A stretch of DNA of 64,000 bases from Pseudomonas graminis (lineage in GTDB: Bacteria > Pseudomonadota > Gammaproteobacteria > Pseudomonadales > Pseudomonadaceae): the NCBI RefSeq assembly GCF_900111735.1, contig NZ_FOHW01000018.1:1-64000 (forward strand), written 5' to 3'. The notes under the pieces were generated by a model that made no database searches, had not been told where the DNA came from, and saw nothing but the letters and a program-made list of their open reading frames with translations. Shown here one piece after another: positions 36,150-46,041 of this stretch. The stretch's first letter is position 1. Each line of letters opens with the position of its first letter. Made by a program: the position numbers and the translations under genes.

Positions 36150-37445
36150 TCACGCCAGATCTTCGCCGCGTTCCCGGGCAATGGCGCGATAGCCGATGTC
36201 CGTGCGGTAGAAACAACCTTTCCAGTCAATCTTTGCAGCCAGTTCGTACGCCTGTTTCTGCGCGTCGCCAACGGTGTCGCCCAGCGCTGTCGCGCACAGC
36301 ACACGACCACCGGAGGTCACGATACGGCCATCCTGCAACGCGGTGCCAGCGTGGAACACCTTGCCCGGCAACGCGGCCGCAGCGTCCAGCCCCTGAATCT
36401 GGTCGCCCTTGGCGTAGTCGGCCGGGTAACCGCCGGCTGCCAGCACGATTCCCAGACTCGGACGCGGGTCCCACTGAGCATCCACCGTATCCAGCGTTTG
36501 CGCCAGAGCGGCTTCGACCAGCGATACCAGGCTCGATTGCAGGCGCAGCATCACAGGCTGGGTTTCCGGATCGCCAAAGCGGCAGTTGAATTCGATGACT
36601 TTCGGGTTGCCAGCCTTGTCGATCATCAGACCAGCATAGAGGAAACCGGTGTAAATGTTCCCCTCGGCGGCCATGCCCCTGACGGTCGGCCATATGACCT
36701 GATCCATCACGCGCTGGTGAACCTCGGCGGTGACCACCGGGGCCGGGGAATACGCACCCATGCCGCCGGTGTTCGGGCCGCTGTCGCCATCGCCGACGCG
36801 TTTGTGGTCCTGACTGGTTGCCATGGGCAGCACGTTCTTGCCGTCGACCATGACGATGAAGCTGGCTTCTTCGCCGTCGAGGAATTCCTCGATCACCACG
36901 CGCGAACCGGCGTCGCCGAAGGCATTGCCGGCCAGCATGTCACGCACGGCGTCTTCCGCTTCGGCGAGGGTCATCGCAACGATCACGCCTTTGCCCGCCG
37001 CCAGGCCGTCGGCCTTGATGACGATTGGCGCGCCCTTTTCTTGCAGGTACGCCAACGCCGGTTCGATTTCGGTGAAGTTCTGGTAGTCGGCAGAGGGAAT
37101 GTTGTGGCGCGCCAGGAAGTCCTTGGTGAATGCCTTGGAGCCTTCCAGCTGTGCGGCGCCTTTGGTCGGGCCGAAGCACTTCAGGCCACGGGCGCGGAAC
37201 AGGTCGACGACACCGGCCACCAGCGGCACTTCCGGACCGACGATGGTCAGCGCGACGTTCTTCTCGGCGAAGTCAGCCAGTTGCTCCAGCGCCAGTACGT
37301 CGATCGCGACGTTTTCACACTTGGCTTCAGTGGCAGTGCCGGCATTGCCGGGGGCGACGAAGACTTTCTCGACACGAGCGTCCTGCGCGACCTTCCAGGC
37401 CAGGGCGTGTTCACGGCCACCGCTGCCAATGATTAAAATATTCAA
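36150..37445 (-). CDS. purD: Phosphoribosylamine-glycine ligase PurD
   Basis: A 431-residue ATP-grasp enzyme for the second step of de novo purine synthesis (glycine plus phosphoribosylamine to GAR). It starts MNILIIGSGGREHALAWKVA. IVIKADGLAAGKGVIVA and IEFNCRFGDPETQPVMLRL are the ATP/metal motifs. The start is the TTG at 37445, with AAGGAG 6 bases upstream; longer frames run into the repeat of the purH-purD spacer. It follows purH on the same strand, as in other pseudomonads. Confidence 0.96.
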   Translation of the reverse strand: MNILIIGSGGREHALAWKVAQDARVEKVFVAPGNAGTATEAKCENVAIDVLALEQLADFAEKNVALTIVGPEVPLVAGVVDLFRARGLKCFGPTKGAAQLEGSKAFTKDFLARHNIPSADYQNFTEIEPALAYLQEKGAPIVIKADGLAAGKGVIVAMTLAEAEDAVRDMLAGNAFGDAGSRVVIEEFLDGEEASFIVMVDGKNVLPMATSQDHKRVGDGDSGPNTGGMGAYSPAPVVTAEVHQRVMDQVIWPTVRGMAAEGNIYTGFLYAGLMIDKAGNPKVIEFNCRFGDPETQPVMLRLQSSLVSLVEAALAQTLDTVDAQWDPRPSLGIVLAAGGYPADYAKGDQIQGLDAAAALPGKVFHAGTALQDGRIVTSGGRVLCATALGDTVGDAQKQAYELAAKIDWKGCFYRTDIGYRAIARERGEDLA

Positions 37446-37463
37446 AGAAAGACTCCTTCGGAG

Positions 37464-37608
37464 AAGCTGCAAGCTACAAGCGGCAAGTAAAAGCGAATAG
37501 CACAACTCTTAATCACGGCTCATTGCTCTGAATTAATAAGACTGCAAGGGCGAGTAAAGCGACGCGACTCTGCTTTTACTTACCGCTTGCAGCTTGATGC
37601 TTGCCGCT
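37464..37608. repeat. Inverted AAGCGGCAAG-family repeat in the purH-purD spacer
   Basis: The left arm (about 37464-37498) reads GCTGCAAGC...GGCAAGTAAAAGC. The right arm (about 37572-37606) is its near inverse, GCTTTTACTTACCGCTTGCA. A 22-base segment of the left arm is identical to one in the ureB-ureC spacer. The arms could pair around a 70-base AT-richer loop. Confidence 0.75.
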
Positions 37609-37612
37609 GCAC

Positions 37613-39220
37613 TCAGTGCCTGAAATGGCGCATGCCGGTGAATACCATCGCGATACCTGCTTCGTCGGCTGCCGCAATCACCTCGGCGTCACGCATCGAG
37701 CCGCCTGGCTGGATCACCGCGGTGATGCCGACCTTGGCAGCGTTGTCGATGCCGTCGCGGAACGGGAAGAACGCATCGGAGGCCATGACCGCGCCCTGCA
37801 CCTGCAAGCCGGCGTGTTCGGCCTTGATCGCAGCAATGCGCGCGGAGTTCACGCGGCTCATCTGGCCTGCGCCGACGCCGATGGTCTGGCGGTTCTTGGC
37901 GTAGACGATGGCGTTGGATTTCACGTACTTGGCGACTTTCCAGGCGAAGATCAGGTCGTGGATCTCTTGCTCGGTCGGCGCGCGTTGGGTGACGACTTTC
38001 AGGTCATCGGCGCCGATCATGCCGATGTCGCGGCTCTGTACCAGCAAGCCACCGTTGACCCGCTTGTAATCCCAGGCCGGCGCGCGTTCTGCGTCCCACT
38101 GGCCGCTGGTCAACAGGCGCACGTTGGCTTTACTGGCAATGACGGCCTGAGCGTCGGCGCTGACGCTCGGGGCGATGATCACTTCGACGAACTGACGCTC
38201 AACGATGGCCTTGGCCGTCTCGGCATCCAGTTCACGGTTGAAGGCGATGATGCCGCCGAACGCCGATTCGCTGTCGGTGGCATAGGCCAGCTCGTAGGCC
38301 TGACGAATGCCGCCCTCTGTATCCAGGCTTACTGCAACGCCGCACGGGTTGGCGTGTTTGACGATCACGCAGGCAGGCTTGACGAAACTCTTCACGCACT
38401 CAAGCGCCGCGTCAGTATCGGCGACGTTGTTGTAGGAAAGCTCTTTGCCTTGCAGTTGGGTCGCGGTGGCGATGCCGACTTCGGCAGGCCTGGCTTCAAC
38501 GTAGAACGCCGCGCTCTGGTGCGGGTTCTCGCCGTAGCGCATTTCCTGCGCCTTGATGAACTGGCTGTTGAAGGTGCGCGGGAATTCGCTGCGGCCTTCG
38601 GTGCTCAGGGTTTCAGCGGACTGGTCAACGCTGCCCAGGTAGTTGGCGATCATGCCGTCGTAGGCGGCGGTGTGCTCGAATGCCTTGAGCATCAGGTCAA
38701 AGCGCTGCGCGTAGGTCAGGCCGCCGGCCTTAAGGCTTTCCAGCACGTTCGTGTAATCGCTGGCGTTGACGACGATGGCGACGTCTTTGTGGTTTTTAGC
38801 GGCAGAGCGAACCATGGTCGGGCCGCCGATATCGATGTTCTCGATGGCCGTCGGCAGGTCGCAGCCCGGCTTGGAAACGGTCGCTTCGAACGGGTAGAGA
38901 TTCACCGCGACCAGGTCGATCGGCTTGATGCCGTGTTCGGTCATGATGGCGTCGTCGATGCCGCGACGGCCGAGGATGCCGCCGTGGATTTTCGGGTGCA
39001 GTGTCTTGACCCGGCCGTCCATCATTTCCGCAAAGCCGGTGTAGTCGGCGACTTCTACCGCTGCAACGCCGTTGTCCTTGAGCAGCTTGAACGTACCGCC
39101 GGTGGAGAGGATCTCGACACCGAGGGCTTGGAGTTCACGCGCGAATTCGAGGATGCCGGTCTTGTCGGATACGCTGATCAAGGCGCGGCGGATCGGCAGG
39201 CGGGTCGTCTGGTCGGTCAT
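37613..39220 (-). CDS. purH: Bifunctional AICAR transformylase / IMP cyclohydrolase PurH
   Basis: A 535-residue enzyme for the last two steps of IMP synthesis. The N-terminal cyclohydrolase part (1-200) holds [13 protein letters not shown] and [18 protein letters not shown]. The C-terminal transformylase holds [22 protein letters not shown] and the end motif [12 protein letters not shown]. The start [12 protein letters not shown] was chosen for its GGAAG site 5 bases upstream; an in-frame ATG 21 bases earlier is weaker. It lies between fis and purD on the same strand, after the fis terminator. Confidence 0.97.
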   Translation of the reverse strand: MTDQTTRLPIRRALISVSDKTGILEFARELQALGVEILSTGGTFKLLKDNGVAAVEVADYTGFAEMMDGRVKTLHPKIHGGILGRRGIDDAIMTEHGIKPIDLVAVNLYPFEATVSKPGCDLPTAIENIDIGGPTMVRSAAKNHKDVAIVVNASDYTNVLESLKAGGLTYAQRFDLMLKAFEHTAAYDGMIANYLGSVDQSAETLSTEGRSEFPRTFNSQFIKAQEMRYGENPHQSAAFYVEARPAEVGIATATQLQGKELSYNNVADTDAALECVKSFVKPACVIVKHANPCGVAVSLDTEGGIRQAYELAYATDSESAFGGIIAFNRELDAETAKAIVERQFVEVIIAPSVSADAQAVIASKANVRLLTSGQWDAERAPAWDYKRVNGGLLVQSRDIGMIGADDLKVVTQRAPTEQEIHDLIFAWKVAKYVKSNAIVYAKNRQTIGVGAGQMSRVNSARIAAIKAEHAGLQVQGAVMASDAFFPFRDGIDNAAKVGITAVIQPGGSMRDAEVIAAADEAGIAMVFTGMRHFRH

Positions 39221-39251
39221 CTCAACTTCCATCAAAAGCAAAAGAATTTTG

Positions 39252-39287
39252 CAAAAAAAACGACCGCATTGAAGTGAGGTCGCTTGT
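39252..39287 (-). terminator. Intrinsic terminator downstream of fis
   Basis: On the minus strand GCGACCTC-N8-GCGGTCG is followed by a run of eight T. It closes the dusB-fis unit just before purH. Textbook layout. Confidence 0.9.
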
Positions 39288-39298
39288 TTTTCGGATGC

Positions 39299-39619
39299 TT
39301 ACAGCAGGTCGTACTGCTTGAGTTTCTTGCGCAGGGTGCCGCGATTCAGCCCCAGCAGCTCGGAGGCCTTGGTCTGGTTGCCCTTGACGTAGTTCATCAC
39401 GCACTCGAGCAACGGCGCCTCGACTTCCGAGAGCACCAGGTTGTAGACATCAGTGACGGCCGCACCTTCCAGATGAGCGAAGTAGTTGTGCAACGCCTTC
39501 TCGACGCTTCCGCGCAGGGTCTGACCCTCTTCGCTCGGCGTATTGAGGTGTTGTTTCAAATTGACGTTGTCGCTCACGGGTGTTGTTCCACTCACTAAAG
39601 TCTCAGTCATCATCGTCAT
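39299..39619 (-). CDS. fis: Nucleoid-associated regulator Fis
   Basis: A 106-residue Fis protein with the C-terminal helix-turn-helix [22 protein letters not shown]. An N-terminal flexible region is followed by dimer helices ([18 protein letters not shown]). Fis bends DNA and shapes rRNA, recombination and virulence-gene expression in fast growth. It overlaps dusB by 4 bases (ATGA), the same dusB-fis coupling as in enterobacteria. The MTMMTE start fits that overlap. Confidence 0.97.
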   Translation of the reverse strand: MTMMTETLVSGTTPVSDNVNLKQHLNTPSEEGQTLRGSVEKALHNYFAHLEGAAVTDVYNLVLSEVEAPLLECVMNYVKGNQTKASELLGLNRGTLRKKLKQYDLL

Positions 39620-40629
39620 GCGGCCACCTCTTCTTCGTTCCCTGCTGGGAGGGATTTATCGCGCTGGGAAAAGAACTCCCGAACGTTGGCGCACTGTGCT
39701 TCTGTATCATCCAAACGGTTGAAAAGGGCGCGAAACTCCCTGGCGCCCGGCAACGTTGCGAGGTACCAGCCGACGTGTTTGCGGGCGATTCGCACGCCCA
39801 TCACGTCGCCATAGAACGTGTGAAGCGCAGCCAGATGCTCTAGCAGAATGCGTTCCACTTCACCGACGGGCAGGCCCGGAAGTTTTTCCCCGGTCTGCAG
39901 GTAGTGTTCTATCTCGCGAAAAATCCATGGGCGCCCCTGGGCGGCCCGGCCAATCAACAGCCCATCGGCGCCGGTTGCGTCGAGGACGTAGCGGGCCTTT
40001 TCCGGTGAATCGATATCGCCGTTGGCAAACACCGGGATGGACACCGCCTGCTTGATCGCGGCGATGGTGTCGTACTCGGCTTCACCGGTGTAGAGATCGG
40101 CACGGGTTCGCCCGTGCACCGCCAATGCCTGAATGCCGGCTTGTTCGGCAATTCTGGCGACGGTCAGACCATTCTTGTTCGCCCGGTCCCAGCCGGTGCG
40201 AATCTTCAGCGTGACCGGTACCTCGACTGCCGCGACCACCGCGTGCAGGATTTCGGTCACTAACTGTTCATCTTTCAACAGCGCCGAGCCGGCGGCCTTG
40301 TTGCAGACCTTTTTTGCCGGGCAACCCATGTTGATGTCGATGATCTGCGCGCCGAGCTCGACGTTGGCGCGTGCTGCGTCCGCAAGCATCTGCGGGTCCC
40401 CGCCAGCGATCTGTACCGAGCGTGGCTCAGGATCGCCTTCGTGAATCATGCGCAACCGCGACTTGCGGCTGTTCCACAGGCTCATGTCGCTGGTGACCAT
40501 TTCCGAGACCACCAGGCCTGCGCCGAGCTGGCGACAGAGTTGCCGGAAGGGCTGGTCGGTGACACCCGCCATCGGGGCGAGAATCAAGCCGTTTTGCAAT
40601 GTGTAAGGGCCGATGCGTACCGCCGACAT
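39616..40629 (-). CDS. dusB: tRNA-dihydrouridine synthase B
   Basis: A 337-residue FMN enzyme that reduces uridine in the tRNA D-loop. Marks are [17 protein letters not shown] (FMN-binding barrel start), the catalytic Cys in [29 protein letters not shown], and [15 protein letters not shown]. The helical C-terminal domain contains [11 protein letters not shown]. It leads the dusB-fis operon; a 277-base gap upstream separates it from the DUF3426 gene and should hold the promoter. Confidence 0.97.
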   Translation of the reverse strand: MSAVRIGPYTLQNGLILAPMAGVTDQPFRQLCRQLGAGLVVSEMVTSDMSLWNSRKSRLRMIHEGDPEPRSVQIAGGDPQMLADAARANVELGAQIIDINMGCPAKKVCNKAAGSALLKDEQLVTEILHAVVAAVEVPVTLKIRTGWDRANKNGLTVARIAEQAGIQALAVHGRTRADLYTGEAEYDTIAAIKQAVSIPVFANGDIDSPEKARYVLDATGADGLLIGRAAQGRPWIFREIEHYLQTGEKLPGLPVGEVERILLEHLAALHTFYGDVMGVRIARKHVGWYLATLPGAREFRALFNRLDDTEAQCANVREFFSQRDKSLPAGNEEEVAA

Positions 40630-40906
40630 AGGGTGACCTGTTGTGGGGCCGAATCACGAGGTCTGGTCCGAAAAGTGCTTCAGCGCCAATTCAGACGGGA
40701 CCCAGAGTATGAAAAAGGGTGGGCATGATACCCGCTCTCGATGACTGGATAAAGGCTGAATTGGATAAAATCTGAACAGTTCCGTTCTTATCGCAAACGG
40801 TTAGGTTTAGGCCGGCATCGTCATAAAAGTGTCGTCGGATTTCGGGCATCCCGTCTCGCGCTGGGTGCTGCATTTCGGTGCGGGAAAACCGCTGCGTCCG
40901 TCGTTT

Positions 40907-42298
40907 TTACTCCGGCGAACGGAAGCTCAGGCTGTAGTTCGCCGCCTTAGGGCCCGGGTCGAGAATGTCCAGCGCGATGTGGATCGGCGTCTGTGGCGGC
41001 ATTTCGTCTTTGCCCGCCAGCTCGCCGCTCAGGTACTCGCCTGGTTTGAATCGGCGGCTGGCGATCAACTGCCCCGTCGCATCGGCAAAGCGTAGTTCGA
41101 GCAGCGGGAACGGCTGGGAAAAGGACGCACGGTTATAGATGATCGCGTCAACGACCAGTGCGCCTTGAAATTCGGGGTGGCTGCGCACGACAAGGTTGCT
41201 GCTCTTGAGCAGTTTGATATCGACCTTGGACGGGACCTTGCAGCCGAGGGAGGGGCACAGCTCCATGAAAATGGGCCGGTACTGATCCTGTCGCGCCAGC
41301 TCCTCGAAGTGGTAGGCAATGTACTGGCCGGCCAGTGCGCCCAGCGCAATCAGGATCAACAGCATCCACAGCAGACGCCGCCCCCAGCGCGGTTTGGGTT
41401 TCTGCCAGGACAACTGCAGCGGGTCATCCGTCAGGTCGACCAACGCCCTGTCCCGCAGGCCTGGTTCGTTGCGGCCGCCACGCTTGCCGTCGGCAGCTGC
41501 GTGCGGGGCCTCATCGTCTTCCTCATCATCATGACGGGCGCTGAGGCGATCCTGATCGTCATGGTTGTCGAGGGCGGTGAAGCGTTCCGACGTTGTGTCA
41601 GCGTCGGGTTCGGCTTGATGCTTGAACGAGTGGGGGCGAGCCGGCTCGTCATTCAGGTCGTCCAGATCGTCCGGCGTCAGCGAGAATGAAGGCTCGGTGC
41701 GATGGCGGTCCTGCTGATTGATCGGCTCGTCCAGCGGGCCTTCGTCTATCGTGTGGTCGGTATGCGCTTCGCGTTCCTCGACGACTTCTGCGCGAAGTTC
41801 GGGCAGCTGGTCGACGTCGTCGTGACTCATCCCGTGGGCCCACGACTCCTGCGCGACGTCAGGCTCGTCGCGTCGGGCGCTGAAGGACTCGACTTCGTCG
41901 TGATCGCGCGCCTTGCTGACCCGCCCGAAGGACTCGGGGAGCTGAATCTCGCGCTGTTCGAGACGCGCCAGTTCAACGTCCAGATCGTCCAGATCGAGGC
42001 TATCCAGATCGACTTCACGCTCGTCACGCTTGACCGGCAGCGGCGCTGGCTGGGTCACGACGAGTGACTGCGGCGCGAGGATTTCCGGCTTCTTCTCCAC
42101 GCCTTCGGCGTTTGGCGCGGAAGGCGACGGCGTTTCCGCGGTTGTTCCGTCGCGTTGCTCCAACAGCTGTTTCGCGGCGTTGAACACCTGCAGGCATGAG
42201 CCACAGCGCACCATGCCTCGGGCCACGCTCAACTGAGCGTGACTGACGCGGAAACTGGTCTGGCAATGCGGGCACTGAGTGACGAAGCTGTCGGTCAT
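40907..42298 (-). CDS. Zinc-ribbon DUF3426 membrane protein
   Basis: A 463-residue protein. The MJ0042-type zinc ribbon at the N-terminus has Cys9, Cys12, Cys32 and Cys35 (CPHC...CGSC). A long acidic, low-complexity linker of about 270 residues follows, then one membrane helix (about 327-348, WMLLILIALGALAGQYIA) and a C-terminal DUF3426 domain (about 360-463). It is predicted to be anchored with the ribbon in the cytoplasm and DUF3426 in the periplasm. It is conserved next to prmA in Pseudomonas. Role unknown. Confidence 0.88.
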   Translation of the reverse strand: MTDSFVTQCPHCQTSFRVSHAQLSVARGMVRCGSCLQVFNAAKQLLEQRDGTTAETPSPSAPNAEGVEKKPEILAPQSLVVTQPAPLPVKRDEREVDLDSLDLDDLDVELARLEQREIQLPESFGRVSKARDHDEVESFSARRDEPDVAQESWAHGMSHDDVDQLPELRAEVVEEREAHTDHTIDEGPLDEPINQQDRHRTEPSFSLTPDDLDDLNDEPARPHSFKHQAEPDADTTSERFTALDNHDDQDRLSARHDDEEDDEAPHAAADGKRGGRNEPGLRDRALVDLTDDPLQLSWQKPKPRWGRRLLWMLLILIALGALAGQYIAYHFEELARQDQYRPIFMELCPSLGCKVPSKVDIKLLKSSNLVVRSHPEFQGALVVDAIIYNRASFSQPFPLLELRFADATGQLIASRRFKPGEYLSGELAGKDEMPPQTPIHIALDILDPGPKAANYSLSFRSPE

Positions 42299-42353
42299 GC
42301 GGGTATCCGGGGTTAAAGAGCGCCTGATGGTTGGATCTTAGGGCAACTGGCTG

Positions 42354-43232
42354 TCAGCGGCGACGACCGGTGATCCGTACCCAGCCCTCGCGATTGGCGA
42401 TCGGGTCCAGCTCGAAGGTGTCGGCGTAAGCGGCGGCAACTTCATCGCCTTGCTCGGCAAGGATACCGGACAGCGCCAGTCGGCCACCGGGTTTGACCAG
42501 GCTCGCCAACTGTGGCGCCAGAGAAACCAGCGGGCCGGCGAGGATGTTGGCCACCAGCACGTCGGCCGGCACCTGGGGCAGGTCTTCAGGCAAATACAGC
42601 GGGAATTTCTCGGCCAGGACGTTGTTGCGACCGGCGTTGTCGCGGGACGCTTCAAGGGCCTGGACGTCGATGTCGGTGCCGACGGCCTGTTTAGCGCCCA
42701 ACAGCAGCGCGGCGATGGCGAGGATGCCGGAGCCGCAGCCGAAATCCAGCACGTTGCAGTCGGCGAGGTCTTGGCCGTCGAGCCACTCAAGGCACAGCGC
42801 GGTGGTCGGATGGGTACCCGTGCCGAACGCCAGGCCCGGGTCGAGCAACAGATTGACCGCTTCCGGCTCCGGTGCGGCGTGCCAGCTCGGCACGATCCAC
42901 AGCCGCTGGCCGAAGCGCATCGGGTTGAAGTTGTCCATCCAGCTGCGTTCCCAGTCCTGATCTTCGATCACTTCATGGGTGTGCTCCGGCAGCTCGGCGT
43001 CGGTCAGCAATCTCAGGTGAGCGAGGACGTGATCGGCATCGGTGTCGGCTTCGAACAGCGCCAGCAGGTGCGTGTGCGACCACAGCGGCGTGGTGTTCAG
43101 CTCTGGCTCGAAGATCGGCTGGTCTTCAGCGTCCATGAACGTCACCGATACGGCGCCCACTTCGAGCAGGGCGTCTTCGTAGGTTTCGGCTTGTTCTGGG
43201 CTAATGGCGAGACGGACTTGCAGCCAAGGCAT
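42354..43232 (-). CDS. prmA: Ribosomal protein L11 methyltransferase PrmA
   Basis: A 292-residue SAM methyltransferase that trimethylates ribosomal protein L11. Motif I is [20 protein letters not shown], and the substrate-specific [21 protein letters not shown] and [14 protein letters not shown] are also present. The N-terminal ferredoxin-like domain (1-55) recognises L11. The start [11 protein letters not shown] is the family N-terminus; a longer frame upstream runs into unrelated spacer. It stands 55 bases after DUF3426 in transcription order. Confidence 0.97.
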   Translation of the reverse strand: MPWLQVRLAISPEQAETYEDALLEVGAVSVTFMDAEDQPIFEPELNTTPLWSHTHLLALFEADTDADHVLAHLRLLTDAELPEHTHEVIEDQDWERSWMDNFNPMRFGQRLWIVPSWHAAPEPEAVNLLLDPGLAFGTGTHPTTALCLEWLDGQDLADCNVLDFGCGSGILAIAALLLGAKQAVGTDIDVQALEASRDNAGRNNVLAEKFPLYLPEDLPQVPADVLVANILAGPLVSLAPQLASLVKPGGRLALSGILAEQGDEVAAAYADTFELDPIANREGWVRITGRRR

Positions 43233-43350
43233 GGCGGGTGACCTTCGAGTTGAAAAATTGAGAAGCGGCCAACGGCCACGAAAGACCGGGAAGTTTACGG
43301 GGTTCGCGGGGAAACAACAAAGAGGGTGTGGCAGTGAGGCTGGGAAAGTC

Positions 43351-43441
43351 GGACCGGCTTTAGCCGGGAATGCGTTAAGCGTCACACCGCGAAGGTGATG
43401 TCGGTCACCCAGGCCTCTTCCCGGCTAAAGCCGGTCCCACA
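43351..43441. repeat. REP-like doublet between prmA and accC
   Basis: GACCGGCTTTAGCCGGGAA at the left faces TTCCCGGCTAAAGCCGGTC at the right. Each arm is itself a small palindrome, and together they are inverse copies about 55 bases apart. Same core as the element at the left window edge. It lies in the 301-base gap between accC and prmA. Confidence 0.83.
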
Positions 43442-43476
43442 GGATGGGCGCGTCCCAAAATCCAGAGGCCCGACCG

Positions 43477-43512
43477 AAAAACAACAAAGCCGCTCGAAAG
43501 CGGCTTTGTTGG
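43477..43512 (-). terminator. Intrinsic terminator of the aroQ-accB-accC operon
   Basis: On the minus strand AACAAAGCCGCT and AGCGGCTTTGTT form a 12-bp perfect stem with a TCG-type loop, followed by GTTTTT. It lies just beyond the accC stop. Confidence 0.9.
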
Positions 43513-43533
43513 TCTGTAGCACTTACTGGCGGA

Positions 43534-44883
43534 TCAATGCTTGTCGGCGGCCAGCTTGTGTTCCAGGTAGTGGATGTTGACGCCGCCTTCGCAGAAGCCT
43601 TCATCGCGGGTCAGATCACGGTGCAGCGGGATGTTGGTCTTGATGCCGTCGACCACGATTTCATCCAGGGCGTTACGCATGCGCGCCATGGCTTCGTCGC
43701 GGGTCGCGCCCCAGGTGATCAGCTTGCCGATCAACGAGTCGTAGTTGGACGGAACCTTGTAGCCGCTGTACAGGTGCGAATCCACACGCACGCCGTTACC
43801 GCCTGGCGCGTGGAAATGCTTGACCAGGCCCGGGCTCGGGACGAAGGTCTTTGGATCTTCAGCGTTGATCCGGCACTCCAGCGAATGCCCGTGAATGACA
43901 ACGTCATCCTGGGTAAACGACAGTTTGTTGCCGGCGGCGATGCTGAGCATCTCCTTCACGATGTCGATGCCGGTGACCATCTCCGAAACCGGGTGCTCCA
44001 CCTGAACACGGGTGTTCATTTCGATGAAGTAGAAACGGCCGTTCTCGTACAGGAACTCGAACGTGCCGGCGCCACGGTAGCCGATGTCGATGCAGGCTTT
44101 GACACAGGCCGCGAACACGTCCTTGCGGGCTTGCTCGTCGATGAACGGTGCAGGCGCTTCTTCCAGAACCTTCTGGTGGCGGCGCTGCAGGGAGCAATCA
44201 CGATCGCCCAGGTGGATCGCCTGGCCCTGACCGTCGGAAATCACCTGGACTTCCACGTGACGTGGGTTGGTCAGGTATTTTTCCAGGTAGACCATCGGGT
44301 TGCTGAACCAGGCAGCCGCTTCAGCGCGAGTCTGCTTGGCCGCTTCGATCAGGTCTTCTTCTTTGTGCACCACGCGCATGCCGCGACCACCGCCGCCGCC
44401 AGCGGCCTTGATGATCACCGGATAGCCGACTTCACGGCCAATGCGCAGCGCGGTTTCTTCGTCTTCCGGCAACGGGCCGTCGGAACCGGGAACGGTCGGC
44501 ACGTTGGCGAGCTTCATGGCGTCTTTGGCAGAAACCTTGTCGCCCATCAGGCGAATGGTTTCGGCTTTCGGGCCAATGAATGCGAAGCCGGATTTCTCGA
44601 CCTGCTCGGCAAAGTCTGCGTTTTCCGCGAGGAAACCGTAGCCCGGGTGGATCGCCGTGGCGCCGGTCAGCTCTGCAGCCGAGATAATGGCCGGAATGTT
44701 CAGGTACGACAGGTTGGCTGGCGCCGGGCCGATGCAGACGGTTTCGTCTGCCAGGCCAAGGTGCATCAGCTCACGGTCTGCCGTGGAATGGACCGCGACG
44801 GTCTTGATGCCCAGTTCTTTACAGGCACGCAAGATGCGCAAGGCGATTTCGCCGCGGTTGGCGATCAGGACTTTTTCCAACAT
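43534..44883 (-). CDS. accC: Biotin carboxylase subunit AccC
   Basis: The 449-residue biotin carboxylase of acetyl-CoA carboxylase. It starts [31 protein letters not shown] is the ATP-grasp glycine loop; [36 protein letters not shown] and the C-terminal hinge are as expected. It uses ATP and bicarbonate to carboxylate biotin on AccB. It lies 17 bases after accB, so the two subunits are made together. Confidence 0.98.
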   Translation of the reverse strand: MLEKVLIANRGEIALRILRACKELGIKTVAVHSTADRELMHLGLADETVCIGPAPANLSYLNIPAIISAAELTGATAIHPGYGFLAENADFAEQVEKSGFAFIGPKAETIRLMGDKVSAKDAMKLANVPTVPGSDGPLPEDEETALRIGREVGYPVIIKAAGGGGGRGMRVVHKEEDLIEAAKQTRAEAAAWFSNPMVYLEKYLTNPRHVEVQVISDGQGQAIHLGDRDCSLQRRHQKVLEEAPAPFIDEQARKDVFAACVKACIDIGYRGAGTFEFLYENGRFYFIEMNTRVQVEHPVSEMVTGIDIVKEMLSIAAGNKLSFTQDDVVIHGHSLECRINAEDPKTFVPSPGLVKHFHAPGGNGVRVDSHLYSGYKVPSNYDSLIGKLITWGATRDEAMARMRNALDEIVVDGIKTNIPLHRDLTRDEGFCEGGVNIHYLEHKLAADKH

Positions 44884-44900
44884 CGCAGGCTCTCCCCGGT

Positions 44901-45356
44901 TCAAACGATGGTGAACAGCGGCTGGTCATACTCAACCGGCTGACCGTTTTCTACCAGGATGGATTCGATCGTGCCGCTGACTTCGGCTTCGATGTGGTTC
45001 ATCATTTTCATCGCTTCAACGATGCAGATGGTGTCGCCTTTCTTGACGGTCTTGCCGACTTCGACGAAGGCTGGCGAGCCAGGCGCCGGGGTGCGGTAGA
45101 AGGTACCGACCATTGGCGACTTGATGACATTGCCGGCGTGCTGTGGAGCAGCAGGTGCTTCAGCGGCGGCGGCCACTGGCGCTGCAACCGGGGCAGGTGC
45201 CGGAGCGGCAACCGGGGCAGGCGCGTAGTACTGCTGTGCTGGAGTCTTGCTGTGACGGCTGATCCGTACGGATTCTTCGCCTTCACGGATCTCCAGTTCG
45301 TCGATGCCGGACTCTTCCAGCAGTTCGATCAGTTTCTTGACTTTACGGATATCCAT
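44901..45356 (-). CDS. accB: Biotin carboxyl carrier protein AccB
   Basis: A 151-residue carrier. An N-terminal helix ([21 protein letters not shown]) is followed by a Pro/Ala-rich hinge (about 40-72), then the biotinyl domain with Lys117 in VEAMKMMN as the biotin site. It shuttles carboxybiotin between AccC and the transferase AccA/AccD, which are encoded elsewhere. It follows aroQ by 80 bases in the same unit. Confidence 0.98.
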   Translation of the reverse strand: MDIRKVKKLIELLEESGIDELEIREGEESVRISRHSKTPAQQYYAPAPVAAPAPAPVAAPVAAAAEAPAAPQHAGNVIKSPMVGTFYRTPAPGSPAFVEVGKTVKKGDTICIVEAMKMMNHIEAEVSGTIESILVENGQPVEYDQPLFTIV

Positions 45357-45436
45357 TAATCATCAACTCCCAAGGGACGGTCAGGGGGATTTGGTAGCCG
45401 GTTCCGGCGGTCTGGCTCAGTACGGGACTGGGCCGT

Positions 45437-45889
45437 TCACGCTTTCGAACTCTTGGCCAATTGTTCCAGGGCGGCCTCCAGGGCCAGTCGGTAACCGCTG
45501 GCGCCAAGGCCGCAGATCACGCCTACAGCAACATCTGAAAAGTAGGAGTGATGGCGGAAAGGTTCGCGCTTGTGCACGTTTGACAGGTGCACTTCGATGA
45601 ATGGGATGCTCACTCCCAGCAACGCGTCACGTATCGCAACGCTTGTGTGCGTAAAAGCAGCCGGATTGATCAGGATGAAGTCCACGCCTTCATCGCGTGC
45701 AGCGTGGATGCGATCGATCAGCTCGTACTCAGCGTTGCTCTGCAGGTACATCAGGTGGTGACCGGCTTCGCGCGCACGCTGTTCCAGATCCTGGTTGATA
45801 TCGGCCAACGTGATCGAGCCATAGATCCCCGGTTCACGGGTCCCCAGCAGGTTCAGGTTAGGTCCGTGAAGAACCAGAAAAGTCGCCAT
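45437..45889 (-). CDS. aroQ: 3-dehydroquinate dehydratase, type II
   Basis: A 150-residue shikimate-pathway enzyme. Signatures are [18 protein letters not shown] with the catalytic Tyr, [17 protein letters not shown], and [18 protein letters not shown]. It forms dodecamers. The ATG at 45889 gives the family N-terminus [11 protein letters not shown]. The aroQ-accB-accC order is common in gamma-proteobacteria. Confidence 0.97.
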   Translation of the reverse strand: MATFLVLHGPNLNLLGTREPGIYGSITLADINQDLEQRAREAGHHLMYLQSNAEYELIDRIHAARDEGVDFILINPAAFTHTSVAIRDALLGVSIPFIEVHLSNVHKREPFRHHSYFSDVAVGVICGLGASGYRLALEAALEQLAKSSKA

Positions 45890-45953
45890 CGAGTGTTCCT
45901 TGTTGTTCGCGTTTTCGACGCTCACGTACAGAGTGAGCCGCTGATGGGCAGCG

Positions 45954-45983
45954 ACTATGCCGGAAAGTACGATGGACTGTCCA
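45954..45983 (-). promoter_or_regulatory. Probable sigma-70 promoter of aroQ-accBC
   Basis: On the minus strand a TGGACA -35 (45978-45983) and a CATAGT -10 (45954-45959) are 18 bases apart, ending about 65 bases ahead of the aroQ start. The -35 matches 5 of 6, the -10 4 of 6. Confidence 0.5.
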
Positions 45984-46041
45984 GTTACCCACAATATTCA
46001 GCACGATGCCCGATGTTCGCGCGAAGTTTGTGACCATGGCG

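Noticed and set aside
37601..39277. A 558-residue frame opposite purH, and similar long frames opposite accC and retS
   Set aside because: All are mirrored over well-supported enzymes and show the same GC-driven codon shadow.
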